From positions 534,428 through 598,427 of the forward strand of contig NZ_JAFBFC010000002.1 of the NCBI RefSeq assembly GCF_016909075.1: a stretch of DNA of 64,000 nucleotides, written 5' to 3'. This DNA comes from Priestia iocasae. Lineage in GTDB: Bacteria; Bacillota; Bacilli; Bacillales; Bacillaceae_H. Under the pieces are notes generated by a model. It did not search any database. It was not told the DNA's origin and saw only the letters and a program-made list of their open reading frames with translations. The number at the start of each line of letters is the position of its first letter. Positions within the stretch are counted from its first letter, which is position 1. The position numbers and the translations under genes were made by a program. This document shows, piece after piece, positions 8,396 to 17,824 of the stretch.

Positions 8396-9298
8396 TTATA
8401 AAACAAGCATGAATACGACCGGAAGCGTAGCCAAACTAAGCATTGTGCTAAGTAGTGTGGCACCGGAAACAAGATCTGGTTCTGTGTTAAATTGGAGCGC
8501 ATACATCGTTGTATTAGCCGCTGTTGGCATGGCTGCCATAATAATCATGATTTGCTTGACCATTTCATCAACTGGCAAAAATAAAACTAAAACATATGCA
8601 ATCAGTGGAGAAAGCGCGAGTTTTGTAAGCAATGCGAATGAAATTTTTGCTTTTGGGAGCTTTTTTATTGATATGTTTGCTAGTTGCATACCAAGTGTAA
8701 TCATAATCGTAGGAATTGCGGCACTCGCTACTAAATCCACGGCTTGTATAACAGACTTAGAAAGCGTTATATTTAACCATTGAAAACTTCCTCCTAAAAG
8801 CGCTCCATACACGAGTGGCATACGCTTAACCGCACGAATAGCCATGTTGATTCCACCTGCCTCTTTGCTCCCTTTTGCTGCATAATAGACCCCAATAGTA
8901 CACATGATCAATTGCTGAATCACCATTAAAATAATTGCATATTCTAGCCCTGCAACACCGAATAATAACAACACAACAGGTGTTCCATAATTTCCATTAT
9001 TCATAAAAGCAGAAGCTAAAATCATGCCGCACGTTTCAACCGTCGAATACCCTTTTAAATAGGCTACGATATAAACGAGTCCAATTAATAAGAAACAAAG
9101 CGTGAGCAAGTATATACTCATATACACATACGTTAACGTAAAGGTTGTCGTATAAAACGTTTGAAAAACCAGAACTGGCGACATCAAATATAAAGCCATG
9201 GTGGAAATGGTTTTCGTGTCAAATCCAATCTTTTTTTGACCAATAAACCCTAGCATAAAGATTCCGAAAATCGGCATCAAAACAAATAGAAACTCCAT
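8396..9298 (-). CDS. sftE: AEC-family transporter, probable sulfolactate exporter SftE
   Basis: A 300-residue, ten-span carrier of the auxin efflux carrier (AEC) family; the ATG at 9298 follows AAAGGTGA and is preferred over a GTG three codons earlier. The N-terminal FGIFMLGFIGQKK and the mid-protein MNNGNYGTPVVLLLFG are typical AEC segments. It is the last gene of the sftI-R-D-E unit, where export of 3-sulfolactate, the end product, is the missing step. It is separated from sftD by a terminator-like hairpin, so its expression may be partly uncoupled. The exporter role is inferred from position. Confidence 0.75.
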   Translation of the reverse strand: MEFLFVLMPIFGIFMLGFIGQKKIGFDTKTISTMALYLMSPVLVFQTFYTTTFTLTYVYMSIYLLTLCFLLIGLVYIVAYLKGYSTVETCGMILASAFMNNGNYGTPVVLLLFGVAGLEYAIILMVIQQLIMCTIGVYYAAKGSKEAGGINMAIRAVKRMPLVYGALLGGSFQWLNITLSKSVIQAVDLVASAAIPTIMITLGMQLANISIKKLPKAKISFALLTKLALSPLIAYVLVLFLPVDEMVKQIMIIMAAMPTAANTTMYALQFNTEPDLVSGATLLSTMLSLATLPVVFMLVL

Positions 9299-9326
9299 AG
9301 TCGTCACCTTTCATATGTTTTAATTC

Positions 9327-9377
9327 ATAAAAAAGACGAACCATAAGGTCATGTCACTGGTTATGGGTCGTCTCTTT
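9327..9377 (-). terminator. hairpin between sftD and sftE
   Basis: Read leftward, AGACGACCCATAA pairs with TTATGGTTCGTCT and is followed by a T-run (TTTTTT). It probably lowers read-through into sftE or acts as an RNA-processing boundary. Confidence 0.7.
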
Positions 9378-9393
9378 CATGAAAATGAAAAGC

Positions 9394-10827
9394 TTATAGG
9401 TTAAATACAATAATACGTTCTTCTGTCATTTCTTCAATCGCATACGCAGGACCCTCTTTCCCTGTCCCACTTCGCTTCACACCGCCATACGGCATATGAT
9501 CGACTCGGTAAGCAGATGCATCATTTACGATAAGACCACCTACTTCAATTTCACGTGCTGCTTTCATTGCGAAGTTCAAATCATTTGTAAACAAGCCTGC
9601 TTGTAAGCCATAATCAGAGTCGTTTACTTTTTCAATCACTTCGTCCATCTCTTTGTATGTTGCAACAGACACAACAGGACCAAATACTTCTTGACGACAT
9701 ACCTTCATATCATCATGCACATTTGTTAAAATGGTTGGCTCATAAAATGATCCATTACGTTTACCACCCGTTACAATTTGAGCTCCTTGCTCTACCGCTT
9801 CGTTTACCCATTGTTCCACTCGCTCTGCTTCTGTTAAACGAATCATAGGTCCAACATCCGTGCTTTCATCTAATGGATTTCCAACAACGAGCTTGGCTGT
9901 TTTTTCATGTAGCTTGCTTACGAACGTCTCATACGCATCTTCATGTACATATACACGTTGAACAGAAATACACACTTGTCCTGCATTGTTAAAGCTCTTT
10001 TGTGAGATTAAAGTAGCCGCTTGCTCTATATTTGCATCGTGATGAACAATGGTTGCGGAGTTATTTCCTAGCTCTAATGCTACTTTACGAAGACCTGCTT
10101 TTGAACGAATGATTTCACCTACACGAGGACTACCGGTAAATGTAAACATTCTGACGTCATCATTTGCTAATAATGCGTCTCCAATTTCAGCACCGTCACC
10201 TGTTAACACTTGTAAATATCCTGCCGGTAACCCTGCTTCGCTCATTACTTCTGCTAGCATCAAAGCACAAACAGATGTAACTTCTGCTGGTTTTAACACC
10301 ACACTGTTCCCTGCAGCAAGTGCTGGACCAACTTTATGACACACGAGGTTTAACGGTACATTAAACGGCGTAATTGCAGCAATGACTCCTAATGGTACAC
10401 GGACCGTAAACGCCATACGATTTTCAGACCCTGGTGCAGCTTCAACAGGAACACCTTCCCCATGAATACGCTTTGCCTCCTCAGCCGATACTTCTAACGT
10501 TTGCGCAGCGCGCTCTACTTCACCACGTGACTCTCGAATTGGCTTTCCTACCTCTAAAGCTAACACTTGGGCAAATTCCTCACGACGATCTAATAATAGC
10601 TTAGAAGCTTTCGTTAAAATTTCATAACGTTGGTATGGTGTTAAAGGTTGTTTCATCGCTAGCTTTGCACCTTTTACAGCTTCATTTACATGCTCATTTT
10701 TAGCCATGGCAATTTTCGCAAAAGCCTCGCTATTGTATTTATTAAGAACATCCATACTTTCAGACGTTTCTTTCCATTGACCATCCACATATAAGCCGTA
10801 TGTTTTTAATTCAGTTATTGTTGTCAT
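9394..10827 (-). CDS. sftD: 3-sulfolactaldehyde dehydrogenase SftD (aldehyde dehydrogenase family)
   Basis: A 477-residue NAD(P)-dependent aldehyde dehydrogenase. The Rossmann loop is FTGSPRVGEIIRS, the catalytic Glu lies in KVALELGNN (about residue 252), and the nucleophile Cys is in NNAGQVCISVQR (about 286). The oxyanion Asn is in TPFNVPLN. The usual ELGGNS is ELGNNS, as in several phosphorylated- or sulfonated-aldehyde dehydrogenases. In the sulfo-TAL pathway it oxidises 3-sulfolactaldehyde to 3-sulfolactate. ATG at 10827 after GGGAGAA is chosen over an upstream GTG. The neighbours make this role far more likely than a general aldehyde dehydrogenase. Confidence 0.88.
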   Translation of the reverse strand: MTTITELKTYGLYVDGQWKETSESMDVLNKYNSEAFAKIAMAKNEHVNEAVKGAKLAMKQPLTPYQRYEILTKASKLLLDRREEFAQVLALEVGKPIRESRGEVERAAQTLEVSAEEAKRIHGEGVPVEAAPGSENRMAFTVRVPLGVIAAITPFNVPLNLVCHKVGPALAAGNSVVLKPAEVTSVCALMLAEVMSEAGLPAGYLQVLTGDGAEIGDALLANDDVRMFTFTGSPRVGEIIRSKAGLRKVALELGNNSATIVHHDANIEQAATLISQKSFNNAGQVCISVQRVYVHEDAYETFVSKLHEKTAKLVVGNPLDESTDVGPMIRLTEAERVEQWVNEAVEQGAQIVTGGKRNGSFYEPTILTNVHDDMKVCRQEVFGPVVSVATYKEMDEVIEKVNDSDYGLQAGLFTNDLNFAMKAAREIEVGGLIVNDASAYRVDHMPYGGVKRSGTGKEGPAYAIEEMTEERIIVFNL

Positions 10828-10846
10828 TTCTCCCACTCCCCTTATG

Positions 10847-11569
10847 TTATCTCGTTAATTCAATGTCATAGTGATACTTATCACTTCGAAACTTTGTTTT
10901 TGTAAACTCAATAGGCTTGTCATCAAACCCAAAGCTTAATCGTGTCATCTCCAATAGTGCTTCCCCACCACGAATTCCTAGTAAATCCGCTTCATGAATC
11001 GTTGCATTCATTGCTGATATCTTTTCTTTTGCATTTTTAAGAAACACATCATTTTCTTCCAGAATTTCATAAAATTTCGCCATATTTAAATCATGTTTGA
11101 CGAGAATTTTGCCAATGTGAGGCGGCCAACATGAGCGTTCAATGGCAATAGGTGTTTGATCAGCAAATCGAATGCGTTCAATGACAAGTACCTCTTCATC
11201 TTCAGATAAACCAAGCACTTCTTTTTCAGCATACAAATCGTTTGAAAATTCGACTCTCATTAACTTCGAACGAGGCGTTAATCCTTTTTCTGTTACTTCT
11301 TCAGCAAACCCTTTTAACTTTCCTAGACTCCCAACTAACGGCTGATCTTTTACAATCGTTCCTTTTCCTTGCTTTTTTTCAAGCAAGCCGTCTTGAACGA
11401 GCATCGTAATTGCTTGTCTAATCGTTGTGCGACTAACGTTAAATTCTTCTATTAACTCTTGTTCCGTTGGAATAAGTGTATTAGGAGGCCAAACTTTATC
11501 CTGAATTCTCTTTACTAACACTTCTTTCACTTGTAGATAAAGGGCTAAATTTTTATTTGTACTAATCAT
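10847..11569 (-). CDS. sftR: GntR/HutC-type transcriptional regulator SftR
   Basis: A 240-residue regulator. The N-terminal GntR winged helix covers about residues 10-75 (IPTEQELIEEFNVSRTTIRQAI, QGKGTIV). It is followed by a UTRA ligand-binding domain beginning near GSLGKLKGFAEEV. It lies inside the sftI-sftR-sftD run with short spacers (33 and 19 bp). HutC-subfamily repressors sense sugars or pathway intermediates; here a sulfoquinovose-pathway compound is the likely inducer. The candidate operators are described at 12983-13016 and 18539-18574. Confidence 0.85.
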   Translation of the reverse strand: MISTNKNLALYLQVKEVLVKRIQDKVWPPNTLIPTEQELIEEFNVSRTTIRQAITMLVQDGLLEKKQGKGTIVKDQPLVGSLGKLKGFAEEVTEKGLTPRSKLMRVEFSNDLYAEKEVLGLSEDEEVLVIERIRFADQTPIAIERSCWPPHIGKILVKHDLNMAKFYEILEENDVFLKNAKEKISAMNATIHEADLLGIRGGEALLEMTRLSFGFDDKPIEFTKTKFRSDKYHYDIELTR

Positions 11570-11602
11570 CTTGCTGGACTCCTTCCGATTGACCCCAACC
11601 TT

Positions 11603-12940
11603 TTACACGTACCTGTTCGTTTCAATGTTCAGAATGCGTCCTAATTCAATCAGTTCTTTCGTTACATCTCCATATACGAGTGCAAAGTGAGGTTCATATC
11701 CTTCATTCATTAATTCATATAGTGTATCTGTCACATCTGTTGTTAATTCCACTTCAACAGATGTACCGTTAAATGGCTTCTCTGTATCTAACGCTTTTCC
11801 ACTCATCACTAACAAGCGGTAGCCATCTGGCGTATGACTGAGGCGGAAAATCGTTACTTCTCCCGATTTTAAGCCAAAATCCATTGTAAAGCCCATTTTT
11901 CGATTTGGATGCAAACCAGCCGTAGCTCCAGTTGAAGGGTTTGCTAACGAGTACGCAGCTGCTCCACAGTGCCAGAAGACAACGGAGTTATTCTCTTCAT
12001 TCACATGAACAAGGTCTCCTAAATACGGGGCACTTCCTTTGTTCAATTCTCGTAAAATGAACATGGAAACTGCTCCGTGAATATCTGACTCACAAGAAGA
12101 AACCACACCATCTTCTGTGAATTGTGATAAAGTTGAGCAAGCGGCTGCTCCTAGTTCATTGAAGAAGTCTGGCCAACAACGAACGGCTAGTGCACGTATT
12201 TCTTCTTGTTCTACATGTTTTTTTACATAAGTAGAAAATTGAGCAAACTTTTTAACCGTCTCATCGTCTCGACGAATGCCAATTACTTGTTGTTCTGCTC
12301 GTTCAACGGCTGGTAGCCACTCTTCTTCTGGCAACTCGACACACTGTTGAAACGCATTATGTAAATCGATTGAATGAAGCTTCACGCCTAATTTTGTTGC
12401 TAGCTCATCTTCATTGGCATCTGAGAAAAAGAAACCTGGTGGATGTTCCCCTACTACCCCAATCTTTAGCTGTTGTAAACCTTTAATGACACGCATAACG
12501 TTCAGCTCTCTTATCATTCTTTCTTGTAAAGCTGTTTCGTCTGGATTCCCAAATACAAATGCAAATGGATGTTGATGGTTTTTTAACACGTTACTTGTAC
12601 TATTGCCACCGGTTAATGAGTTTAAGCGTAATCTTCCCCCAACACTTGGCTCTCGAACTGACCATACGATAACGGGTTCATGTCGATGTTCAAGTGTTTT
12701 CACCATGAACTCTCCATCGGCAAATGTCACACTTTGATATAAAATAACATCCACGGATTCATGACGAACCTTTGCTAAAAATGCTTCTAACTCTTCGACT
12801 GACGTTAAAATATCTGTTGGCATGATGACGTTTTGACAGTTTTCTTTTAACCACTGTATACTTTTTTGGCGATACTCCTCTGCCGCTTCTAAATCGAACG
12901 TTTTTCTCCCTATCGGTAAATATAGAACATTTGTATTCAA
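11603..12940 (-). CDS. sftI: sulfoquinovose isomerase SftI (fucose-isomerase-like fold)
   Basis: A 445-residue protein related to L-fucose/L-arabinose isomerases. The TTG at 12940 behind AAAGGGGA is taken as start; it gives the expected MNTNVLYLPIGRK N-terminus, whereas the longer frame adds an improbable basic leader. Conserved-looking elements: SLTGGNSTSNVL, CESDIHGAVSMFIL and FWHCGAAAYSLA, with metal-binding acidic and His residues in the last two. In the sulfo-TAL pathway it converts sulfoquinovose to 6-deoxy-6-sulfofructose. It is the first gene of the second sft unit, with its own promoter region after the sftG terminator. Confidence 0.85.
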   Translation of the reverse strand: MNTNVLYLPIGRKTFDLEAAEEYRQKSIQWLKENCQNVIMPTDILTSVEELEAFLAKVRHESVDVILYQSVTFADGEFMVKTLEHRHEPVIVWSVREPSVGGRLRLNSLTGGNSTSNVLKNHQHPFAFVFGNPDETALQERMIRELNVMRVIKGLQQLKIGVVGEHPPGFFFSDANEDELATKLGVKLHSIDLHNAFQQCVELPEEEWLPAVERAEQQVIGIRRDDETVKKFAQFSTYVKKHVEQEEIRALAVRCWPDFFNELGAAACSTLSQFTEDGVVSSCESDIHGAVSMFILRELNKGSAPYLGDLVHVNEENNSVVFWHCGAAAYSLANPSTGATAGLHPNRKMGFTMDFGLKSGEVTIFRLSHTPDGYRLLVMSGKALDTEKPFNGTSVEVELTTDVTDTLYELMNEGYEPHFALVYGDVTKELIELGRILNIETNRYV

Positions 12941-12982
12941 CGTATTTTCCCCTTTGTGTCGATTAATGTAATCAAATTCGTT

Positions 12983-13016
12983 ATAACCATTATATAATAC
13001 ATAATGATGTTTTAGT
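12983..13016 (-). promoter_or_regulatory. candidate SftR operator upstream of sftI
   Basis: Read leftward, AACATCATTATGTATTATAT occurs about 50-75 bp before sftI. Its first 13 bases recur exactly in the sftT promoter. The core AACAT-CATT-ATGT is a near-palindrome, and CATTAT/ATAATG forms a further inverted repeat overlapping an AT-rich possible -10. Confidence 0.5.
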
Positions 13017-13068
13017 AGTAGAAAATTCATTTTCTTTTTAAATGACATGAAAATCATACAGTCACTAA

Positions 13069-13122
13069 AAACCCCCTGCCACTCTATCCATTTATGTAAC
13101 TGGATATCTCAAGCAGAGGGTT
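13069..13122 (-). terminator. terminator after sftG (two-stage hairpin)
   Basis: Read leftward: outer stem AACCCTCTGC/GCAGGGGGTT, an internal loop, then inner stem TATCCA/TGGATA, followed by TTTTT. It separates the sftT-X-A-G unit from sftI. It belongs to the hairpin family also seen near 29627, 38530, 42777 and 49920. Confidence 0.75.
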
Positions 13123-13154
13123 GATTTATCTATCTAAATAGATGCTTGTCTTGT

Positions 13155-15194
13155 TTAGATTTCTGTTAATGTTGAAAACAGAGAAGCCCACTCTGAATTC
13201 TTTCGGTAGAAAACTGGCGGATAACCAAGTGGAGCGTGAATAACAACATTCCCTCCATTACACTCTTCCCCACTCCAAAGGTGAATCCATTCATCTTCCG
13301 GAAGATACACGTCCCATGTTTGTTGACCTTCTTGGTAGACAGGTGCTACTAACAGATCTTGACCAAATAAATATTGATATTGAATGTCGTATGCCTTCTC
13401 ATCGTGTTCATAATGCATAAATAGTGGGCGTTGAACAGGGACGCCTGTTTCAGCATTCAATGCAACAAGAGATTTAATGTACGGAGCAAGTGTGACATAT
13501 ACATTGGTCATTCTTGCGAGATGTTCTAACGTTTCATCATCATCATCAAATTGTGCACAGTCATAAGGACGATTTCCTTCATGTGTTCTCATCACTGGTG
13601 TAAACGCACCCATTTCTGCCCATCTCATTAATAACTCTTTTGATCGTTTGTTTCCATGTAAGCTTGTGTACCCCCCAATATCGCTATGATGAAGGCCACA
13701 CCCGACCATACCAGAAGACAACGCTGCTGGAATGACCGACGCTAATCCATCATCTAATGACCAATCAACACTTTGGTCTCCTGCCCAAATGAGCGTGCAA
13801 TACTTTTGTACACCTGTATAACCAGCTCTCATGAAGTAAACAATGTCTCCTAATTTACCAGACTCTTGTACAGCTTCATAGTTTACTTGTGCCCATATGG
13901 CTGGCCATGCATTGTGCATTTGTATCGGTGATTGTCCATTATGAAGCACAACATCAGTTGGTAAATATTCACCAAAGTCAGCCATCCAGCCATCTAGCCC
14001 AAAATCAATGAGATGCTCTTTAATAACACCTTTATACCATTCAAATGCTTCAGGATTTGTGAAATCTACCACTCCACAATAAAACTCACCGAAATCAACA
14101 AGATAGGTTTCGCCGTTTTGATTAAGTGCTAAATATCCTTGTTGCTCCGCATGTGTAAACAAGTCTCCTTCAACTGCTACGTACGGGTTAATATATCCTA
14201 AGAAGCGAATGCCGTTTTGTTTCCATTCTTTTATTTTCTCATCTAAATTTGGATATAACTGTGGATTCCACTTCCAATTCCACATTAATCGCTTTCCAAA
14301 AGAAGTGATCCTTTCTCCTTGCCAATCTTGACACCAGACACCTCCCACTTTTATACCTTTAGACAATGCTTTTTCTAGTTTTTGTTCAACAACATCCGTT
14401 CCACCTTGAATACCGAGCCAAATGCCATTATATGTCCATTCAGGAAGCTCTGGCTGTCTACCAAAGCGATTTGTAATCTTTTCAACAAGTTCAATGAACG
14501 TATTCGCACCTTCAAAGATGATTTCGTTTGGTACTTCCCAAATATGCAGTTCATGAAAAGTTTCGTGTCTAAAATCAAAGTCAGCATAAGAAGTTGTTTC
14601 CACATGACAATAATATTTATGACTAGATATAAAGGTTGGTTGTGGGAAGTTCGTATGATAATAGTCCCCACCTGCTTTATCTAATACATCGGCTTGCCAC
14701 GTTACATACGTATTTTTATTGCGTCCTACACCTGGCTCTGACGTCCAAAGAGGGAAGTTCTTTCCTCTCATATTAAAATGTGAAAGTTGCTCTCCACATC
14801 CGTATACTTTTTCTTGCTTATTTGCTTCTATACGAACCCAAAAACGATTGAATCCTTCTTCTACTTCAATAAATTCTAATTTTGCTTGGTCTTCCTCTGC
14901 TTTTACTAATAAAGTTAAAACAGGGGAACCATTCTTGAACTGACTTAAATGAATTAAAAGAGTTTCGTCTTCATTTTGATTCACCTGGGCATGACGCAGC
15001 GCGACCCTCTCAATCAAGTAATCGTTTATATCAAAGTTTCCTCGATACATCTCAATGTCTTCTTCTCCATACCCTACATACACAAATGGAGTTGTTGATG
15101 AATGCTTAATGATTAACTGATCGTTCCAATATAACTCAAATCCATCGACTAGTGTGGTTAAAGACATTGCTACTTTATTTTGTATAGTATCCAT
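13155..15194 (-). CDS. sftG: sulfoquinovosidase SftG (GH31, YihQ-like)
   Basis: A 679-residue GH31 alpha-glycosidase, almost the same length as E. coli YihQ and strikingly similar in the catalytic half: WCQDWQGERITSFGKRLMW, GWMADFGEYLPTD (nucleophile Asp), WAGDQSVDWSLDDGLAS (acid/base Asp) and GLHHSDIGGYTSL. The Arg and Trp that bind the sulfonate in YihQ lie in the QDWxGxRxTSFGKR block and are kept. It releases sulfoquinovose from sulfoquinovosyl glycerol/diacylglycerol. No signal peptide, so it is cytoplasmic. ATG at 15194 after AAAGGAGA. Last gene of the sftT-X-A-G unit. Confidence 0.93.
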   Translation of the reverse strand: MDTIQNKVAMSLTTLVDGFELYWNDQLIIKHSSTTPFVYVGYGEEDIEMYRGNFDINDYLIERVALRHAQVNQNEDETLLIHLSQFKNGSPVLTLLVKAEEDQAKLEFIEVEEGFNRFWVRIEANKQEKVYGCGEQLSHFNMRGKNFPLWTSEPGVGRNKNTYVTWQADVLDKAGGDYYHTNFPQPTFISSHKYYCHVETTSYADFDFRHETFHELHIWEVPNEIIFEGANTFIELVEKITNRFGRQPELPEWTYNGIWLGIQGGTDVVEQKLEKALSKGIKVGGVWCQDWQGERITSFGKRLMWNWKWNPQLYPNLDEKIKEWKQNGIRFLGYINPYVAVEGDLFTHAEQQGYLALNQNGETYLVDFGEFYCGVVDFTNPEAFEWYKGVIKEHLIDFGLDGWMADFGEYLPTDVVLHNGQSPIQMHNAWPAIWAQVNYEAVQESGKLGDIVYFMRAGYTGVQKYCTLIWAGDQSVDWSLDDGLASVIPAALSSGMVGCGLHHSDIGGYTSLHGNKRSKELLMRWAEMGAFTPVMRTHEGNRPYDCAQFDDDDETLEHLARMTNVYVTLAPYIKSLVALNAETGVPVQRPLFMHYEHDEKAYDIQYQYLFGQDLLVAPVYQEGQQTWDVYLPEDEWIHLWSGEECNGGNVVIHAPLGYPPVFYRKNSEWASLFSTLTEI

Positions 15195-15241
15195 GTATTC
15201 TCCTTTTTTCATCATTCTTTTTTATTCAATCTCTTTATTTA

Positions 15242-17023
15242 TTAAGCACTTATATTCTTATTATCTTGTACTTGATTCATATATTGCTTTTGTAGAACAT
15301 CTGCATATTTTTTATTCCATTTTTTTACGGACAAGATACTAAGAATTGTAGATATAATGGTTACACCAATCATTAATAACCAGAAATACGGTGACACCAA
15401 CTCTTTTTCGTATGCTAAGCCGATTGGTGAGAATACGATATAAGTCATTACGACAAGCGTAAGTAAAACGACTGTGACAAGTAGTGAATATTTCCATGGA
15501 ACAAGACTTACCTTCGCATCTGACTTGAATGTATAAGGCGTTTGTAAAGGTTTCCATTTTCCGATAGCCATCATGATCCCAACTTCAATGAAGAAGAGAA
15601 TCGCATAAATGTGGATGAAGTTAAGCGTTACTTGAACACCAAACAGCTGATTTAATCCCCACACTAACATGTAGTATGTAATCACGTGGAAAATGATTGC
15701 TACCTTTGCGGCAAGTGGTGGAATTCGTTTTGAGAATAAGCCTACTAATACGATTGCGATGATTGGAATGTTAAAGAACCCTGTAAAGCGACGAATTAAA
15801 TCCCATAATCCATCTGGTGCATTCATTAACATTGGCGATACAAAAAACGTTACTAACGCAATAACAGTACCAAACACCTTACTAATGCGAATTAATTGCT
15901 CATCTGATGCATGTGGTTTTAATGGCTTATAAATATCTAAAGCAAACATCGTAGCTGCTGAGTTTAACAATGAGTTAAATGAACTTAAAACAGCACCTAA
16001 AAGAACCGCTAAGAAAAATCCAGACATATAAGTTGGCAGCACATCTGCTACAAGGGCTGGATAAGCAAGGTCAACAGGCTCCATTCCTTGACCGTATAAT
16101 TGATAAGCGATGAGACCTGGCACCATCATAAATAACGGGATGGATAATTTATAAAAGCCAGAGAATAGCACACCTTTTTGTCCTTCAGCAAGACTTGCAG
16201 CCCCTAGTGTACGCTGAATCACATATTGGTTTGTTCCCCAATAGAACAAGTTTGCAAAAATCATTCCGGTAAAGATCGTTCCAAATGGAACAGAGTCTGT
16301 GCTTGATCCAATTGCATTTAGTTTTTCTGGATTAGCTGTCACGACTTGTTTCACACCATCTGCAAAGCTGCCATCACCTAATGTAATAAAACCAAGAACA
16401 GGAACTAATATCCCGATAATGAGTAAGCCAATGCCGTTTAATGTATCTGAAACCGCAACCGCTTTCAAACCACCAAAGATAGCGTAAAGAGCACCGATAA
16501 TACCGACTACCCATACAACAAGCCATACCGATTCTTCATACGAAATGTTTAGCATTTCTGGTACATTGAAGAGTTTTAAAATAGCCAATGCTCCAGAATA
16601 TAAAACGGATGGAATCGTTACAAAAATATAACCTAACATAAATAAAACAACCGTATAACGACGTACCCCTTCGTCGTAACGAGTACTTAAGAAACCAGGT
16701 AACGTTGTAAACGCACCACCTAAATATTTAGGCAGTAAATAGAGTGCCATAATGACAATCGCAAATGCAGCCGTTACTTCCCATGCCATATTAGAAAGGT
16801 TTGCGCGATAAGCTTGTCCGTTTAACCCAATTAATTGCTCTGCCGATAAATTTGTTAATAATAATGAACCAGCAATGAACGTTCCAGTTAAGCCACGTCC
16901 AGCTAAAAAGTAGCCTGTGGAATCATTAACTTCCCCTTTTGTTTTTAAATAAGAAATCCATCCTACTAATCCCATAAAGAACATGCATGATAGAAGCGTA
17001 AACCAAATCCCTGTCATCCCCAT
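15242..17023 (-). CDS. sftA: sodium:solute symporter SftA, probable SQ importer
   Basis: A 593-residue sodium:solute symporter (SSS/SLC5) with about 14 spans, of the sugar-transporting vSGLT-like type. Visible signatures: GYFLAGRGLTGTFIAGSLLLTNLSAEQLIGLNG-type N-terminal helix, YAIFGGLKAVAVSDTLNG and LGAVLSSFNSLLNSAATMFALDIY. Placed between sftX and sftG with 23-47 bp spacers, it is the likely importer of sulfoquinovose and/or sulfoquinovosyl glycerol. Substrate is inferred from context. Confidence 0.87.
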   Translation of the reverse strand: MGMTGIWFTLLSCMFFMGLVGWISYLKTKGEVNDSTGYFLAGRGLTGTFIAGSLLLTNLSAEQLIGLNGQAYRANLSNMAWEVTAAFAIVIMALYLLPKYLGGAFTTLPGFLSTRYDEGVRRYTVVLFMLGYIFVTIPSVLYSGALAILKLFNVPEMLNISYEESVWLVVWVVGIIGALYAIFGGLKAVAVSDTLNGIGLLIIGILVPVLGFITLGDGSFADGVKQVVTANPEKLNAIGSSTDSVPFGTIFTGMIFANLFYWGTNQYVIQRTLGAASLAEGQKGVLFSGFYKLSIPLFMMVPGLIAYQLYGQGMEPVDLAYPALVADVLPTYMSGFFLAVLLGAVLSSFNSLLNSAATMFALDIYKPLKPHASDEQLIRISKVFGTVIALVTFFVSPMLMNAPDGLWDLIRRFTGFFNIPIIAIVLVGLFSKRIPPLAAKVAIIFHVITYYMLVWGLNQLFGVQVTLNFIHIYAILFFIEVGIMMAIGKWKPLQTPYTFKSDAKVSLVPWKYSLLVTVVLLTLVVMTYIVFSPIGLAYEKELVSPYFWLLMIGVTIISTILSILSVKKWNKKYADVLQKQYMNQVQDNKNISA

Positions 17024-17046
17024 CTATTCCCATACTCCCCTTTTAT

Positions 17047-17742
17047 TTAAGTTCTTTTTTCACTTGCGCTTTCGTAATGAACTTCAAGATTTTCACCAAT
17101 GATCCCCGGATAAGCTCCTTTATGAATCAGTACTTCTCGATCTGGATGTGCAAGTAGCCATTTATTTTTCATGAACAGCAGCTTATCTTCATCAGTGATT
17201 GTATCGAATTTATGTTCAAGAGGTTCGTTTGTTCCTTTAGGTAAAATAACAACGACTTTAAATCCATCGTCATGAACCTTACATGGAGCGAAGTGAAGTG
17301 TAGTTCCGTATAACTCGATGGCAGTGCCTTTCGGAACAAAGAAAGCCTTTACATTTTTTGAGTCAAATTGATTATGTTTGATTTCTTGAACACATCCCAC
17401 TAGTAACACTAAGTCTGTAATGGCAATGTTAATTTCACTACCTTTATGATATTCAAGTCCGTTTAATGTACAATTAGGGCCGTTACAATAACCAATTTGA
17501 ATGGGCATATCTCCGTAAAAGTTTGTTTGAATTTGTTGTTTGACCTCCGTCTGTTCCATTTCAGGTACAGAAGCTACATACAAATTTCCTGTTGAATCGA
17601 CCGTTGTACGTTCCATATATGCTTCTAGCTCTTTGAAATGATAGGACGTAATAATAGTACCATATCTTTTAAAAGCATCGTTTGTTACGTGAAACATTTG
17701 AAGGTGATTATTTAATGCTTTTAATTGTTCAAAGCTTTTCAT
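17047..17742 (-). CDS. sftX: DUF4867 protein SftX of unknown function
   Basis: A 231-residue protein of the DUF4867 family, found with SftT-type transaldolases. ATG at 17742 follows a perfect AAGGAG; a longer frame overlapping sftT would place the start inside the intergenic hairpin and is rejected. The middle (GYCNGPNCTLNGLEYHKGSEINIAITD, LVLLVGCVQEI, KAFFVPKGTAIELYG, LHFAPC) has the glycine/His/Glu pattern of a cupin-like beta-barrel with possible metal ligands. No biochemical role is known to me. Position between transaldolase and importer suggests a step on the sugar, such as sulfoquinovose mutarotation. Confidence 0.75.
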   Translation of the reverse strand: MKSFEQLKALNNHLQMFHVTNDAFKRYGTIITSYHFKELEAYMERTTVDSTGNLYVASVPEMEQTEVKQQIQTNFYGDMPIQIGYCNGPNCTLNGLEYHKGSEINIAITDLVLLVGCVQEIKHNQFDSKNVKAFFVPKGTAIELYGTTLHFAPCKVHDDGFKVVVILPKGTNEPLEHKFDTITDEDKLLFMKNKWLLAHPDREVLIHKGAYPGIIGENLEVHYESASEKRT

Positions 17743-17775
17743 TCTTTCCCATCTCCTTGCATATAAGAAAACACC

Positions 17776-17818
17776 CTCAATAAAGGTGACAGAACACATT
17801 TTCATTGAGGGCTTATCA
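17776..17818 (-). terminator. intercistronic hairpin between sftT and sftX
   Basis: Read leftward, CCCTCAAT pairs perfectly with ATTGAGGG around a loop of about 22 nt and is followed by TGTTTTCTT. It begins directly after the sftT stop, so it may act as a partial terminator or protect the 3' end of sftT mRNA. Confidence 0.6.
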
Positions 17819-17824
17819 TTGTGG

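Noticed and set aside
13040..13057. Longer sftI start
   Set aside because: Would add 39 atypical residues across the promoter/operator region; TTG at 12940 has the ribosome-binding site and homologous N-terminus.
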